This document shows, piece after piece, positions 1 to 10,983 of a stretch of 64,000 nt of DNA. The translations under genes were made by a program, and so were the position numbers. The stretch lies in assembly GCA_949825045.1 (NCBI GenBank), contig OX463820.1:13590501-13654500 (forward strand), in the 5' to 3' direction. Under the pieces are notes generated by a model. That model was not told the DNA's origin, ran no database searches, and saw only the letters and a list, made by a program, of their open reading frames with translations. The first letter of the stretch is position 1. Each line of letters begins with the position of its first letter. This DNA is from Argyresthia goedartella (Eukaryota > Arthropoda > Insecta > Lepidoptera > Argyresthiidae).

Positions 1-64
1 TGAAAGACGGGCGTTTATTGACTCAGGATGGATACAGACATTGGTTATTATAGAGACGTATCGG

Positions 65-652
65 CTAAAGGTGGTGACACACTACAAGCAGCTCGTCCTT
101 GACGGCGCGGCGCGCCAGGCGCAGCACGATGGGCCGCGGCCGGGCCGCCTCGCGCGTCCGCCCGGCACGATACACTGACACCACGTCACGCACGTCCAGC
201 TCCACGCCCAGTTTTGAGCAGATCCGCGTGGCTAGGCCGGCCGCACTCTCACCGGGGTCCTCGGCGCTCTTGGTCGCGGTCGTTCAGCTCCATTTGAAGA
301 ATCGCAACGGCTTCTTCGATGCCTCGGGTAGCAGCTGACGCCACCCCATCTATGAACTGCCTTTCAATAGCATCGACGCGGCCCTCCAAACGATCCATCC
401 TTTCGCCAAATACGGACACGTGCGCTCTCAAGTCCTGAAACTCGTCGCGAAACTCCTTCAGCTCCTGTCGGATGGTGTGGATTTCCACTCCGATGAACCG
501 TTTCTCTGGCAATCACGGCAGTCCCAGTCCTTGGGGATAACTGCTCCAGCTGAGACACCCACACAAGCACTGTGGTACTGGCGGCCGCATTTTGGGCACG
601 ATACGATGCCAGTGCGCCCAATAAATTTAGCACAAGCCCCACACTTTTTCAT
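65..652 (-). pseudogene. LINE ORF1 remnant: PHD-like zinc finger, coiled coil, FP-like domain
   Basis: Three minus-strand frames follow one another and look like one broken protein. The first (652 to about 460) has a zinc-finger pattern: Cys at residues 4, 7, 19 and 22, His 27, and Cys 30, 45 and 48, the PHD spacing. The second (512-249) is a charged coiled coil with repeated E-x-R and L-E-G-R stretches. The third (about 255-65) reads GVELDVRDVVSVYRAGRTRE and ends at a stop near 65; it resembles the baculovirus FP-like domain found in ORF1 of many insect CR1/Jockey-like LINEs. The same FP-like domain occurs at 39.7-40.2 kb. Frame changes near 500 and 255 make it a pseudogene. ORF1 proteins bind element RNA (family knowledge). 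No ORF2 follows before the window edge. Confidence 0.72.
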
Positions 653-933
653 TGTTTTGTGCTGTTTTTTTTAACGCTGTGGGTAGATGTCACAGCACAC
701 GACAGTATGTAACTATTTTTGGTCACTTTTTGGCCTAACCACTGAACCTTTAATTACGCAAATAATAATTGTCAATATTTACACTAAAGCGCATTAAATA
801 AATGTATTTGCATAGCAAAAAAACACTAGTTTTATTTTATATGGACGGCGGCGATAGTAGGCGCATACGTCGTTTGGCGTCCGTGAGTGACTCAATCCAT
901 AATAATAATATTGCTTGTGTTTTGGGAGTGAAA
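653..933. other. Short AT-rich spacer, possible LINE 5' UTR
   Basis: This stretch lies upstream of the minus-strand ORF1 remnant and before the transposase fragment. It contains a poly-T run near 664-672 and no coding frame I can support. It may hold the 5' UTR of the LINE remnant and the left flank of the mariner-type fragment; no terminal inverted repeat is obvious. Confidence 0.4.
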
Positions 934-1340
934 ATGCCGAAAACTATTAACAGTGGTGTAAGAAAAGTTATTCACAATATATCGAAATATTTGTCGGATA
1001 GAAAGTCTGCAGGATTGGACTCTAAATAACAACACCAACCTTGTTGTCAACTAGACTGGTAGGAACGTCATATAGTATGTGCATTGTGAATTGGTTAATT
1101 TGTAACAATTTATAAGTAAAATATTTTGTTGTAATTTAGCCATAGTATGTGCAATGTGAATTGGCAAATTTAATTTACTTCGAAACGAATATGGGACGTC
1201 AGCTGTATTTTCTACCCCTAAGAAAAATAAACCTAAAACCAAAAAGAAAATCAATCTGGATGATTTTGATTTATGTGCAATAAGGCATAAAATACATGAA
1301 TTTTATGCTGACCGAAAAGAAGTACCGAATTTGAATCGGA
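934..1340 (+). pseudogene. IS630-Tc1-mariner-type transposase, N-terminal remnant
   Basis: The frame starts MPKTINSGVRKVIHNISKYL at 934, matching in style the MPKALRKGKRLDRQ start of the transposase at 51.2 kb. It stops at 1,029 and resumes near 1,200 with a Lys-rich stretch followed by LDDFDLCAIRHK and FYADRKEVPNL. Between the two coding parts lies a 150-bp stretch holding two imperfect copies of a block around TGTGCAATGTGAATTGG (about 1,076-1,101 and 1,147-1,172). The same arrangement, near-identical, occurs in reverse at 33.8-34.2 kb, so the internal duplication predates both copies. The catalytic domain is absent here; errantivirus sequence follows directly. Assignment rests on comparison inside the window. 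Confidence 0.6.
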
Positions 1341-1683
1341 TGAAGTGGTTGGTGAAATAGATCAATCATATGAGTATTACGATGACTCATGCGAGTAAGT
1401 TCTCGAGAATGATGAATGAAACTATGTAGAGCCGCAACACTGTGACTACGTAGGTGAGAATAACGACACGAAGACTGACTTGGAAACGTCCGACGCAAAT
1501 GTAAATTTTCATTTAGTAGCCTCGGATTTCAGCCCCAGAAAATAACGTTAAACTACAATGATAACCTTAAGTTACCATTTGTATACTTACCTGAAATAGA
1601 CACAAAGTTCATGATCGATACTGGGAGTAGCCGATCGTTCATAAGTCATCATAAAGCAGATCGATACTATGAGGCTCAAAAGC

Positions 1684-1913
1684 GATATAAACATAAACAT
1701 AAACATAAACATTTACATACAGGAACATACATTGCTTCTGGCCCCACACTAGGATACCCTGTGTCGTGGTAACCAGAAACAGCGACGTCACACACAAATA
1801 AACATCCAAGACCTGGGGATTGGTTTTTTTTTTTCTTTACCCCCAGCCGGGAATCGAACCCGGGACCTCTCGCATGGTAGGCAGAGCCACAACCGCTGCG
1901 CCACAGAGGTCGT
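1684..1913 (-). repeat. tRNA-derived SINE inside errantivirus protease
   Basis: Read on the minus strand it has a tRNA-like head with A box GTGGCGCAGCGG and B box GGTTCGATTCC (near 1,850-1,912), a poly-A run (poly-T at 1,823-1,834 on plus), a body, and a (GTTTAT)n tail at 1,686-1,715. The body shares the CAGGG-ATCCTAGT-TGGGGC block with the SINEs at 7.0 and 58.6 kb. It interrupts the protease frame. Confidence 0.8.
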
Positions 1914-2638
1914 CAAATACAATATATGAACCATATGAAGTAATTAGCACCCATGCTACTAGCAGTCACAACGAAGTAATACATATACCGTTGCCCAGAA
2001 CATTCAGGACTAGAAATCATCACACCTTTTATGTGTTTGAAGTAGACAAACGATATGAAGGATTGATAGGTATGGACTTATTGAAGGAGCTGGGAGCCAC
2101 AATAGATATCGGATCCCAAATCCTTCACACGAGTATAACTTCTATCCCGATCTATTGTAGCATGACCCAATACAAAATAATCATCTCACGACGACGCACC
2201 GAACAACGAGTGCAACTACCGACGGACCTGTATTCAGGCAAAGCTATTATGAATTACGTGCAATTTCATGAAGGCGTTCGTATGCCTAGTGCTATTGTAA
2301 CCTGCGAAAATGGCTATGCCACCACCGTAATTCAGAATACTACAGAACGAGAATTAACAACCTAACAATTAAAAGTCAGTTTAAAGTCAGTCGATTTAAC
2401 AATAACAAATGTTAGTTATTCAGTATAAATGATGTAGATGTGAAAGATGACATGCTAACGAATAATCTGAATAAGCTGCGAATGGAACATATGAACCAGG
2501 AAGAACGCGAGCATATCCAAAGATTCTGTATGGAATACAAGGATATCTTTTACTGTGAAAAGATATCCTTGTCATTTTCCAACCAGGTCAAGCACACTAT
2601 TGGGACCAAAAATGAGGACCCAATATATGTAAAGCCAT

Positions 2639-2696
2639 ATTTTTTTTTAAATTTATTTATTCAAGACAAAATTTACATTATTTTTAAATAATAGTT
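2639..2696 (-). repeat. 58-bp retro-insertion with 9-bp target duplication
   Basis: On the minus strand this is a short 3' UTR tail containing AATAAA followed by A-rich sequence. It is flanked by the perfect direct repeat TAAAGCCAT at 2,630-2,638 and 2,697-2,705. The errantivirus RT reading resumes after it. It looks like an extremely 5'-truncated LINE insertion. Confidence 0.7.
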
Positions 2697-3408
2697 AAAG
2701 CCATCCGACAGAAACCAGAAGGTTTATACGTTGAATGACGAGTTCGCAAACTAATGCTAATCGAAGACTTATAATTGTAATTAGTAAATTCCAAATTTCC
2801 AAATTCCAAGTCTTTATTACTGTAGATATATACATATACATAGCAATCGTCATTTTTTGCCACTTCTCTACATTGGACCACTGTGGGAGAAGAAGGGCGT
2901 AGAAACTCCCACAGATTAATTTTTAGATCTCTTTTTAAAAATTGCTTATGCTTAACTAATACAAAATATAATATTTAGTCATTATCATAATTAATAAGCA
3001 GGAATCAATAATTACAAAATTATTAACAGCAAGGTCTGTGTTGAGTCAGATTAACCCCATACAGACCCATCATTTAAGTAATCTTGAACGTTGTAATATC
3101 CCTTTTTCGACAAAGTCGCTTTAACATGGATTTTAAATAGCTCAAATGGCAATTTCAAGATCTCCAGAGGTATTTTGTTGTAGTGTTTTGAAAGAATTGC
3201 TAACCTTCGCGAGTCTAAACCGGGGCGCAAGTAGTCTGTGATTATTTCTTAGGTTAACATTACAGCTACCGCTAAGTTTGGGAAATTTTGTAAGGTTCTT
3301 GCGTACATACATTATATTTTCGAAAATAAATTGACTAGCTACAGTTAGTATGTCAATTTCTTTAAAAAGCTGTCTTAAGGAGTCTGTGCGTTTTAAATTA
3401 TAAATTTC

Positions 3409-5936
3409 TCAAATAGCTCTTTTCTGTAAAATAAAAATAGTTTGAATATCCGCTGCTTTCCCCCACAACAAGATACCATAGGACATGACACTATGAAAGT
3501 AACTAAAATATACTAGCCTAGATGTAGCCACATCCGCGTTTTGTCTGAGGTTCCTAACAGCGTAAGCCGCAGAACTTAATTTACCAGCCAATTTTTCTAT
3601 GTGGGGTCCCCACTGCAATTTGTTATCAATGGTTATTCCAAGAAACTTCGTGTCATTTACTAATTCTAACGTATTGCTGTCCAACACTAAACCGGTCCCA
3701 ACTTGCCTGACATTTGGAAGTGAGAATTTGATACATTTGGTTTTACCAGCATTTAACAATAAATTGTTAACTGTGAACCAATTCAAGGTTAAAGATAATA
3801 CTCTATTGACATCATCAAAATCTTCTTTTTGTCTTTCAGTTTTGAAGACCAGTGACGTATCATCAGCAAACAACACTATGTTAGTCAATTTCTCCACCAT
3901 AAAAGGCAGATCGTTAATATATACCAGGAATAAGAAAAGGCCTAATATGGAACCTTGTGGAACGCCAATTTTTACCCCCGATCCATCAGATTTAACGCCG
4001 TTGACTTCTGCCTTTTGAATTCTATTGCTTAGGTATGATCTTAGTAGATCCAACGCTTTATTTCTAACTCCGTAATGATTTAATTTCATTAGTAACGTGT
4101 CATGATCAACACAATCAAATGCCTTCGACAGATCGCAAAAAACACCGATAGCATCCTGTGCGGCTTCCCATGCAGAATAAATATGAGATATAAGGGTAAT
4201 ACCTGCATCAATAGTCGATTTACCCCTAGTGAAACCGTATTGCTTGGCGTGGAGTTGTTTTGTACGGTTGAAGTGTGAGAGGATTTGATTGAGTATAATC
4301 TTTTCAAAAATTTTACTTAGTGCTGGCAGAACCGATATTGGTATGAAATTTGACGGATCACCCTTGTCTCCCGACTTGAACAGAGGTATAAGTTTACTGT
4401 GTTTCATGAGGTCTGGGAAAGCTCCATCATCAACACATTTATTGAATATATAAGCTAGGTGTGGGGCTATAACAAGTATTATTGAACCAATAACTTTGAC
4501 TGACACACCCCCCAGGTCTTCAGTATTTTTTAAGATAAGTTATCTATACGTTTTGAAAATATCCTGGGGACATACATGATAAAATTTAAAATCTACATTA
4601 CTGATGCTGTTTTTTAACAAAACCTCTGCTTCATATGGAGATGAATTTAGACGCTCTGTTGTGAGTAAGGGTGCATTGGTGAAGAATGTTTCAAAAGCTC
4701 GAGCTACCTCAGCGTTGGATTGAACAACATCATCACCTATCTTTAAGCAGAAATCATTATCCCTTGGTATAACTTTGCCAGTTTCACGGTTTATGATTTG
4801 CCAAACCGTTTTCATTCTATTATTTGAATTTTGTATTTTTCTATTTGTTGCAGTTCTACAAACCAACTTGAAAGTTTTGGAATATTTTTTAAAATAGTCA
4901 TGAAATTTTATATTAAAGTTATAGGTTTTTTGTTCATAAAGATCATACAAGATAGCTCTACTTTTACGAATTCCAAATGTTGCCCAGTCATTAAATTTAG
5001 ATTTACCGTTGTTGGCACTGACTTTCTTTAATTTAAAAACTTTATTGAATTCTGTTTGAATAATGTTGAAGAAGTCAGAATAGATTTTGTTCGGGTTCTG
5101 TTCATCAAAATCCGGTACTAGCAAACCCATATCCAAGTTTTTCATATACATCTCTAGTCTATGGGATGTAATAGGCCTATAAAATGATGGATCAGACTTA
5201 TTTTAACTAGTAATTTGGAATGAAACTGTTTGACCACTGTGATCGGATGGTAAGCAGTTAATTACATTTTTACTTGTGAATGCACAGTCACAAAAAACGT
5301 TATCTAAGCAAGTTTGGCTGGTAAGTGTAATTCTAGTTGGCTCTAGAAATACATGACATAAATTAAATGATTTGAACAGAGTTATTAATCGTCGCTTCAG
5401 TGTTGTATCTACAAGCAGATCTACATTAAGATCGCCACAAATAATTAACTTTTTTCTGTTATTACAAAGTTTAATGAGGGCTTCCTCCATAATTTTCTCG
5501 AATATTTCAAAATTGCCATGGCCTTTTTCATCTCTTGGAGGTCTGTAGACACAAACAATAATATGGCTATCCAACTCAACACAAGATACCTCTATTTGTA
5601 TTTCCACAGTAAGTGTAAGAATATCTTTCCGTTGTTTCACCTTAATATTATTTTTTATTTATTTATTAAAGAACCACCTCTATCAGCAGTCTTTCTATTG
5701 TAACAACTGACAATTTTGTAATTATTTATGTTAAAAGACATCATATTTTCCTTTAACCAATGTTCTGTAATACAAATAACATCAGTGTCCGAATTATTAA
5801 GAAATAATTCTAATACAAGTTCTTTGCCAGGTAGCCCCTGCATGTTTTGATGGGTAATATTTAAGTGGGGCTTACCCTTTGTCTGAATATTATTAGACTT
5901 TTTTGACTTATTTAATTCGGGCAAGATATTACACAT
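3409..5936 (-). pseudogene. LINE ORF2: AP endonuclease and reverse transcriptase (broken)
   Basis: Four successive minus-strand frames form one ORF2. 5,936-5,655 and 5,640-5,203 carry endonuclease motifs: ITEHWL, the Asp of ICGDLNVD, LDNVF and the catalytic SDHSGQ. 5,151-4,540 is the linker before RT. 4,506-3,409 is the RT: PLFKSGDKGDPSNFIPISVL (motif 1-2), GVFCDLSKAFDCVDHD (motif A Asp), GVPQGSILG (motif B) and VLFADDTSLVF (motif C FADD). The endonuclease nicks target DNA and the RT primes from it (family knowledge). The C-terminal end runs on into 3,408-3,230 in a decayed frame. At least three frame breaks, near 5,645, 5,180 and 4,520. All catalytic motifs of RT remain visible. Confidence 0.85.
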
Positions 5937-6008
5937 TTTTGATCTCCTATGCTTGCTTGATATTTATTTGCATATGTATGCTAGAGATTTCCTCTATTGT
6001 CTTAAAAA

Positions 6009-6302
6009 CTAATTTAAATTACTTGGAATGTCTTCCAATATCCCTTGTCTGTGCTCAATAGAAGCAGTCAGGTTAGCCAAATTCTTGGCTGTAATACTAA
6101 AAAAATAAGATAGCGACACAGCTACCTGTCGTTTGTAAAAATCTGAAAGGTAGTAACTACCTTTGGTCAAATAAACATTTTTACCAACATAATTGTTAGA
6201 GTCAATCAAATGAATCAAACTATTATTATATGACATTGTCATATTTAGCTTATATCTAAGATCATTTTCAGCTTTCAGTATGACGTAACTACTTAACATC
6301 AT
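6009..6302 (-). pseudogene. Open frame upstream of LINE ORF2, unrecognised
   Basis: A 97-codon minus-strand frame lies just upstream of the endonuclease frame and is probably the end of the LINE ORF1 or its spacer. The protein is polar with Tyr-rich blocks (YYLSDFYKRQVAVSLSYFF) and a C-terminal stretch ending in DIPSNLN. I do not recognise a domain. Position and strand suggest it belongs to the LINE; it could also be a chance frame. Confidence 0.35.
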
Positions 6303-6434
6303 ACAGCCATAGGCTGCTGATGTTTCAGAAAGTAATGTTTTATGACACTTCTTCGCTTATTAATATTGTTATAATATACCTGTGTTTTCATGATGTGTGT
6401 ATGTGTATTAATCATGTTGTGAAATACCAAACCA

Positions 6435-9190
6435 ATTGACACAGGAGTTAGAACAAAAATGGTATCAAATAAAATCTGGCCTCCATGAAATAGCAGAAAT
6501 TAGAATCAACCGTAGCTATGAACACGGAGAATCCCCGTCAGTAGCAAGGGACAGCTCGCCTACAAATACCAAATACGAGCTTCATTGTTTTACTGATGCG
6601 TCTAAACAAGCATATGCAGCCGTTGTATACTTACGCGTTTATTCGGATCAAGACAACAGATCCTTTATTAGTTTTGTCATAGGCAAATCAAGGCTAACTC
6701 CGATCAAAGACCAGAAGGACTTACAAATCCCAAGACTGGAACTGTTGGGAACTGTTATAGGCAACCGGCTAATACTTTATGCCAATAAATTTCTGAGGGT
6801 ACATATTCAGGCTCAATTTTTGTGGATAGATAGCGAAATCGTTTTGAGCTGGTTCAATTCAAACAAACTCCTGCCGCCGAATAAACGAACTCCACAAACA
6901 AACACTCTTTGACGACCCGTTTCACCACGTCAACATTTGTCGTATCTGTTTTCAGATTGTACTATTCAGCAATACTGCAATACTGCAATACAGCAATACA
7001 ATGGATCTTACTATTTAACCGACTTCAAAACTGACGACCCGAACGGCCGAGTCGGCAGTGTCGCTGCCTACGAAACCAAGGGTCCCGGGTTTGAGTCCCG
7101 GTGGGGGCAAATATTTGGTTGATGAGAACGAATGTTTGTACCCGAGTCATGGTTGTTTATCTGTCTAAGTATGATATTTGTCTATATAAGTATGTGTATC
7201 GTTGTCTAGTACCCAAGATACAGGGAATCCTAGTTTGGGGCTAGATCAATGTGTGTAAATGGTGTCCAAGGTTTTATTATTACTCTGAAAATGAGGTATG
7301 TTCCTACAGACATTAACCCCGCGGATTATGCAACAAGGCCTCATGACTCAAAAAACGGCAACCAAATTTGGCTAAAAGGTCCTTGTTTCCTTTTAGAAGA
7401 TCCAAAAAAATGGCCTCAAAATACAAAACAGAAGGAGCATTTACACGTACATACACAAATTTCTCTAAGCGGGCAAGGCCTAACGGAATCAAACCTAGAA
7501 ATAACAGACGACGAAAATGACATAGAGGTGATAGAATAAAACCAAACTGAAAATGAGAAAGAACAATGCGAAGAAGTCAATACGATAGAAAAGGAGCATA
7601 CAAACCAAACAACAGGACAAACATGGGATAAAACTAACCTATCAACTCTAATAAGGATACAGAAAGAAAATGTATCCAAAGAATCAACAGGAATAAAAAC
7701 TGACTTACATAAATCTTTAGGGTTGTACACTGATGAAAAGGGTACATTAAGATGTGGTGGACGACTACAAAATACAGACTGGACAAACGAACAGAAAACT
7801 CCAATTCTTCGACCCAAAAATAATGAATTCACAAATCAAATAATAGAGGAAGTACATAAAAATATTTATCACATCGGAGTTTCCCATACATTAGCTAAAA
7901 TAAGAACCAAATATTGGATTTTACAAGGACGATCGCAAGTTCAGAAAGTTCTAAGAAATTGTATTCAATGTCGAAAGTATGGCGGCGGTCCATATAATAT
8001 AAGCTGCTACTTATGCCTCCTCTTCCACCAGAGCAAGTGAGATTCAGTAATCCATTTACATTTACTGGCATCGATTATTTTGGCCCGGTAAAGGTCCAAG
8101 AAGATGGCTCAATAGAAAAACGATGGGTTTGCTTGTTCACTTGCTTGGCAAGACTCTTCGGCTGAAGAATGTGTTCTAGCCGTAAGGAGATTTGTAGCAG
8201 TAAGAGGCTTACCACAAGTCATAACATCCGACAATGCAACCCAATTCAAACTTACAGCAAAAATTTTGACCTCCGGATATTGTGTGGAAAATAAAATATC
8301 ATGGAAATTTATACCCGAACTGGCGCTATGGTTCGGTGGCTTTTATGAACGTCTTATTGGACTCGTAAAAAACTGTATGAAGAGGACATTGGAGAAACAT
8401 CTCATAAATCAAAATCAGCTTTGCACCATCGTCAAGGAAATCGAAACAGTTGTCAATACCCGATCGCTGACAACAGTTGGGCAAGAACTAGAACATATTT
8501 TAACACCCGACAATTTCTTGAGATTTGGTGGAGCTCTATGTACCAACATATCAGATCAAGAATTTCTTGAACCGGCAACAATAACCAAAGACATACTTAT
8601 TGATAGTTGGAAACGTGGACAAGCTATCTTACAGGAATAAGTCAAAATGTTTACTTCACATTTTTAAACACATTGAGAGAAATAAAGGGCATTCACAAGC
8701 AATCCAGATTTTTCTTCAACAAGAGTCCTAAGGTAGGGGACATCGTTCAAATCAAGGGCGAGAATAGTAGAGCATTTTGGAGAGTAGGAAAGATAACAGA
8801 TTTAATCAAGGGTTCGGATGGACAATTCAGAGTAGCGAAAGTGACGTTACCCTCTGGTGACATCTTCACTAGATCAATAGGCCATTTATACCCACTGGAG
8901 GTAGAAAACAGTGAGACCGCAGATCCACCTGAACAAAATAAAGTCACTACAAGACCAAACAATTCACCGGACCAGACTAACAAAGAATCAGAAAAAACCA
9001 ATAAGAAGTAGAGATACAGACCAGAACCAACCATCAACAATTGGATCAGAACCACATAAGAACAGCAATCAACACTATAATCCAGAATCAATTACAAGGC
9101 AGATTGAAAGTGAATCAAAGAGAGCATCAGCTCAAAGAGCTCGAGAGAGAGTTCGTCAGTGGACACAACAGCTCCTTAGCCTCATTTTGT
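6435..9190 (+). pseudogene. BEL/Pao pol remnant: RNase H and integrase
   Basis: Pieces in order: 6,436-6,912 RNase H (YELHCFTDASKQAYAAVVYL, then FLWIDSEIVLSWF); a SINE; 7,290-7,540 the end of RNase H (MRYVPTDINPADYATRP); 7,700-8,040 the integrase zinc-binding region (HIGVSHTLAKIRTKYWI followed by NCIQCRKYGG); 8,040-8,640 the integrase core with the DDE residues in FTGIDYFGP, ITSDNATQF and FYERLIGLVK; 8,690-9,011 the C-terminal region (VGDIVQIKGE, FWRVGKITDLIKG). Frameshifts occur near 8,040, 8,150 and 8,640, and the SINE cuts the first part. RNase H degrades the RNA strand and integrase joins the cDNA to the host chromosome (family knowledge). The downstream Lys/Gln-rich tail to 9,190 may be the end of pol. 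Confidence 0.82.
7025..7282 (+). repeat. tRNA-derived SINE inside BEL/Pao pol
   Basis: The head at 7,035-7,110 contains A-box-like GGCCGAGTCGGCAG and B box GGTTTGAGTCC followed by CGGTGGGGGC. The body is shared with the SINE at 58.6 kb, including CAGGGAATCCTAGTTTGGGG, and the tail ends in TTATTATTA. BEL/Pao RNase H coding stops on the left and resumes on the right near 7,290. A short CAATACTG/CAATACAG repeat precedes it at 6,968-7,003. Confidence 0.8.
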
Positions 9191-9970
9191 AATTGAGTTA
9201 AAATCGAATTATAATCAAAACTACTTAAAAATTTACCTGTTCCTTTTGGTTTCAATAATACTTATGTGTCAGATTAAATACTTATTTCATTTCTTTCTGG
9301 CGGGGGTGTCGCGAATGCATCACGAACGAATAACAAATAAGTCTAAACGCAGCTAAAATAAATATCATGATAACTGAGGGTAGATAGAATGTAATAAAAA
9401 GAGGAGGCAGGTGTGAGCGCGCCACGACTCTGACACTGGCCTGACGATTGCGGACGAGGACGGATATGCTGCCAGCATTTTCGTTACCCTGGTGAGTCGT
9501 AATTATTATTGATATCACTCTTACCATTTTACCTGTGTTTTCATGATGTGTGTATGTGTATTATTCATGTTGTGAAATACCAAACCATGTTGCCGTAGTG
9601 CCTAAATCAGTATCAGAAAGTTAGATCAGTACATTGAACAGTTGACCAGTAAATCAGTGATGTACGTAAATCAGACCAACCAAACTTGTGAGGTAAGGGT
9701 GGCTAAAGGGGAGGTTGGAGGCCACTGCCGAGAGTTTTACTCTCATCATAACCAGTAACAATACCAGTATGATCATCATACCTTGTATAAGTATCCATTG
9801 AGACATGTGATGTTGTGATGTGATATGTTCAAGTATTACGTATTGGATTGGATCACGTATTGGATTGGTCGTTTCGCACGCGGCGCCTGGTGTGGCACGC
9901 ACTGTACGAACACGTACCGAGCCGAGGAGGCGAGTAGTCAGCGTCACCACCGTGAGGATGGAGTGAACGC

Positions 9971-10432
9971 TTACTTCTTCGCCGCAGCCTTCTTGGCGGC
10001 GGGTTTGGCCTTGGGTGCGGCTGCCTTCTTCGGTTTGGGCGCCTTCGGCTTTTTGGTGGGCGGCTTGGCGGTCTTCTTCGCCTTGCTGGGAGTGGCGCTC
10101 TTCGCCTTGGCGGGCGCGGCCCGCTTGGCGGCGGCCGCTGGCTTCTTCTTGGCGGCGGCGGATTTCTTGTCCTTGGTGGCGGCGGATGACTTCGCCTTGG
10201 ACGGGCTCGCGGCCGCGGACTTCCTCTTGGCGGGCGTGGCGGGCGACTTCTTGGCCTTCTTGGCGGCCGGGGACTTGGCGCTCTTCGCCGCAGCCGGCTT
10301 CTTGGTCGCCGAGGAGCCCTTCGACTCGAGCTTGAACGACCCGGAGGCGCCCTTGCCCTTGGTCTGGATGAGCGCGCCCGACTCGACTGCGCTCTTCAGG
10401 TACTTGCGGATGAACGGCGCCAACTTCTCGGT
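9971..10432 (-). pseudogene. H1: Histone H1, 3' fragment (half globular domain plus Lys-rich tail)
   Basis: The minus-strand frame has no ATG. It enters in the middle of the winged-helix globular domain ([20 protein letters not shown], then [13 protein letters not shown]) and continues as a typical H1 tail rich in Lys, Ala and Pro with SPAKK-, TPAKR- and KKPAAA-like repeats, ending at a normal stop at 9,971. About 150 residues remain; a complete insect H1 is usually 200-250, so the N-terminal tail and first half of the globular domain are absent. The frame is open and strongly GC-rich at third positions, unlike the AT-rich transposons around it, so the copy looks recent or conserved. H1 binds linker DNA in the nucleus. 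I see no histone 3' stem-loop in the 100 bases after the stop. A possible 11-bp direct repeat (AGTAAATCAGT) lies at 9,648-9,658 and 10,489-10,499. Confidence 0.85.
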
Positions 10433-10539
10433 GATGGGTGTTTACCCAATTCAGATTTGATGATGATAAATTATGCACTTGTGGTGCAAGTAAATCAGTT
10501 AATTCGTAGCCTGGAGATATAGGCGTGACGACACAGTGT

Positions 10540-10914
10540 CCTTAATGACATACTCCATGATGGCTTATAATCATACCATATATACAGCCACTAATCTGAC
10601 GCCTTTCGAAGTAGTATTTGGTCACACAGATTCAGGAAAGATCTTTGACGTAGAATTTGAAAAACAATACACCAAACAACTCATAAGGGATCATGCCTAA
10701 CGAACACGCACGGTATTTGTATAGTCATCTGGCACAAAAGCTTTTAGAAAACAAGACGAAACTTAGAGAAAAGAAAGGAGGTGAAACCGTGGAAAGTTTC
10801 ACTGAAGGAACTCCAATTTTCGCTAAGGTTGTGAACACGCGTAAGGGTAAAGACAAGCCCCGCTATCAAAAAGCTATTGTAACAGGCAAGACTAAAGAAA
10901 CATTATCCCGGTAA
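10540..10914 (+). pseudogene. Errantivirus integrase, C-terminal end
   Basis: Two frames: 10,550-10,690 reads as the end of the integrase core (YNHTIYTATNLTPFEVVFGH), and 10,693-10,914 as the C-terminal domain (HLAQKLLENKTKLREKKGG, then FTEGTPIFAKVVNTRKGKDK). A frame change near 10,690 separates them. Integrase would insert the viral cDNA. The DDE core is not present upstream, where histone H1 and BEL sequences lie instead, so this is a fragment of a provirus whose middle has been lost or displaced. Confidence 0.68.
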
Positions 10915-10983
10915 ATATTGGATAAAGACCTTCTAAGGTCCCTGTTAAAAATGTGAAACGCCCTCCACAGGTGGTGTTGGCTC

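Larger units (their letters stand above)
1341..2789 (+). pseudogene. Errantivirus (Gypsy-type) gag-pol junction, protease and RT start
   Basis: An acidic, Tyr/Asp/Glu-rich stretch (about 1,341-1,500) leads into an aspartic protease whose active-site motif DTGSS is at 1,617-1,631. The frame is cut by a SINE (about 1,684-1,913) and resumes with the protease flap region and IGMDLLKELGATIDI near 2,065-2,110. After a linker, the start of the reverse transcriptase is visible (IGTKNEDPIYVKPY, about 2,600-2,640). That is cut by a 58-bp insertion and continues in decayed form to about 2,780, where the minus-strand LINE begins. Known role: protease matures the polyprotein and RT copies element RNA. The RT catalytic core, RNase H and most of integrase are not in the window; the next errantivirus piece is at 10.5 kb. 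Several stops and frameshifts are present. Confidence 0.75.
2785..6302 (-). mobile_element. Jockey/CR1-like LINE, near full length, degraded
   Basis: A minus-strand non-LTR retrotransposon with an endonuclease and RT (entry below), an upstream open frame (6,009-6,302) and a 3' UTR of about 600 bp ending near 2,785 in short AATTTGGAA-like repeats that serve as the tail. The 3' UTR (2,830-3,200) matches other copies at 37.89-37.98 kb (plus) and 61.34-61.80 kb (minus), and its RT end is about 95% identical by eye to the fragment at 38.24-38.60 kb. It is inserted in, or directly next to, errantivirus RT sequence. Frameshifts show it is not functional. Confidence 0.78.
6378..9587 (+). mobile_element. 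BEL/Pao LTR retrotransposon, 5'-deleted copy
   Basis: A plus-strand element holding RNase H and integrase of BEL/Pao type (entry below). A 57-bp block is repeated at 6,378-6,434 and 9,531-9,587 with one mismatch; both copies end in CCAAACCA. This fits the 3' ends of two LTRs, with most of the 5' LTR missing. RNase H coding begins directly after the first copy, so gag, protease and RT are deleted. A SINE sits in the RNase H-integrase region. The right-hand LTR would then span roughly 9,200-9,587; its start is not clear. Confidence 0.6.

Noticed and set aside
1838..1912. tRNA gene
   Set aside because: The tRNA-like A and B boxes belong to a SINE head. The cloverleaf is not kept and a SINE body follows. 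The same holds for the heads at 7,035, 58,780 and 59,500.
9825..10460. 211-codon Ala/Leu-rich plus-strand frame
   Set aside because: Antisense of the Lys/Ala-rich histone H1 tail. GC-rich codons of H1 leave the opposite strand open.
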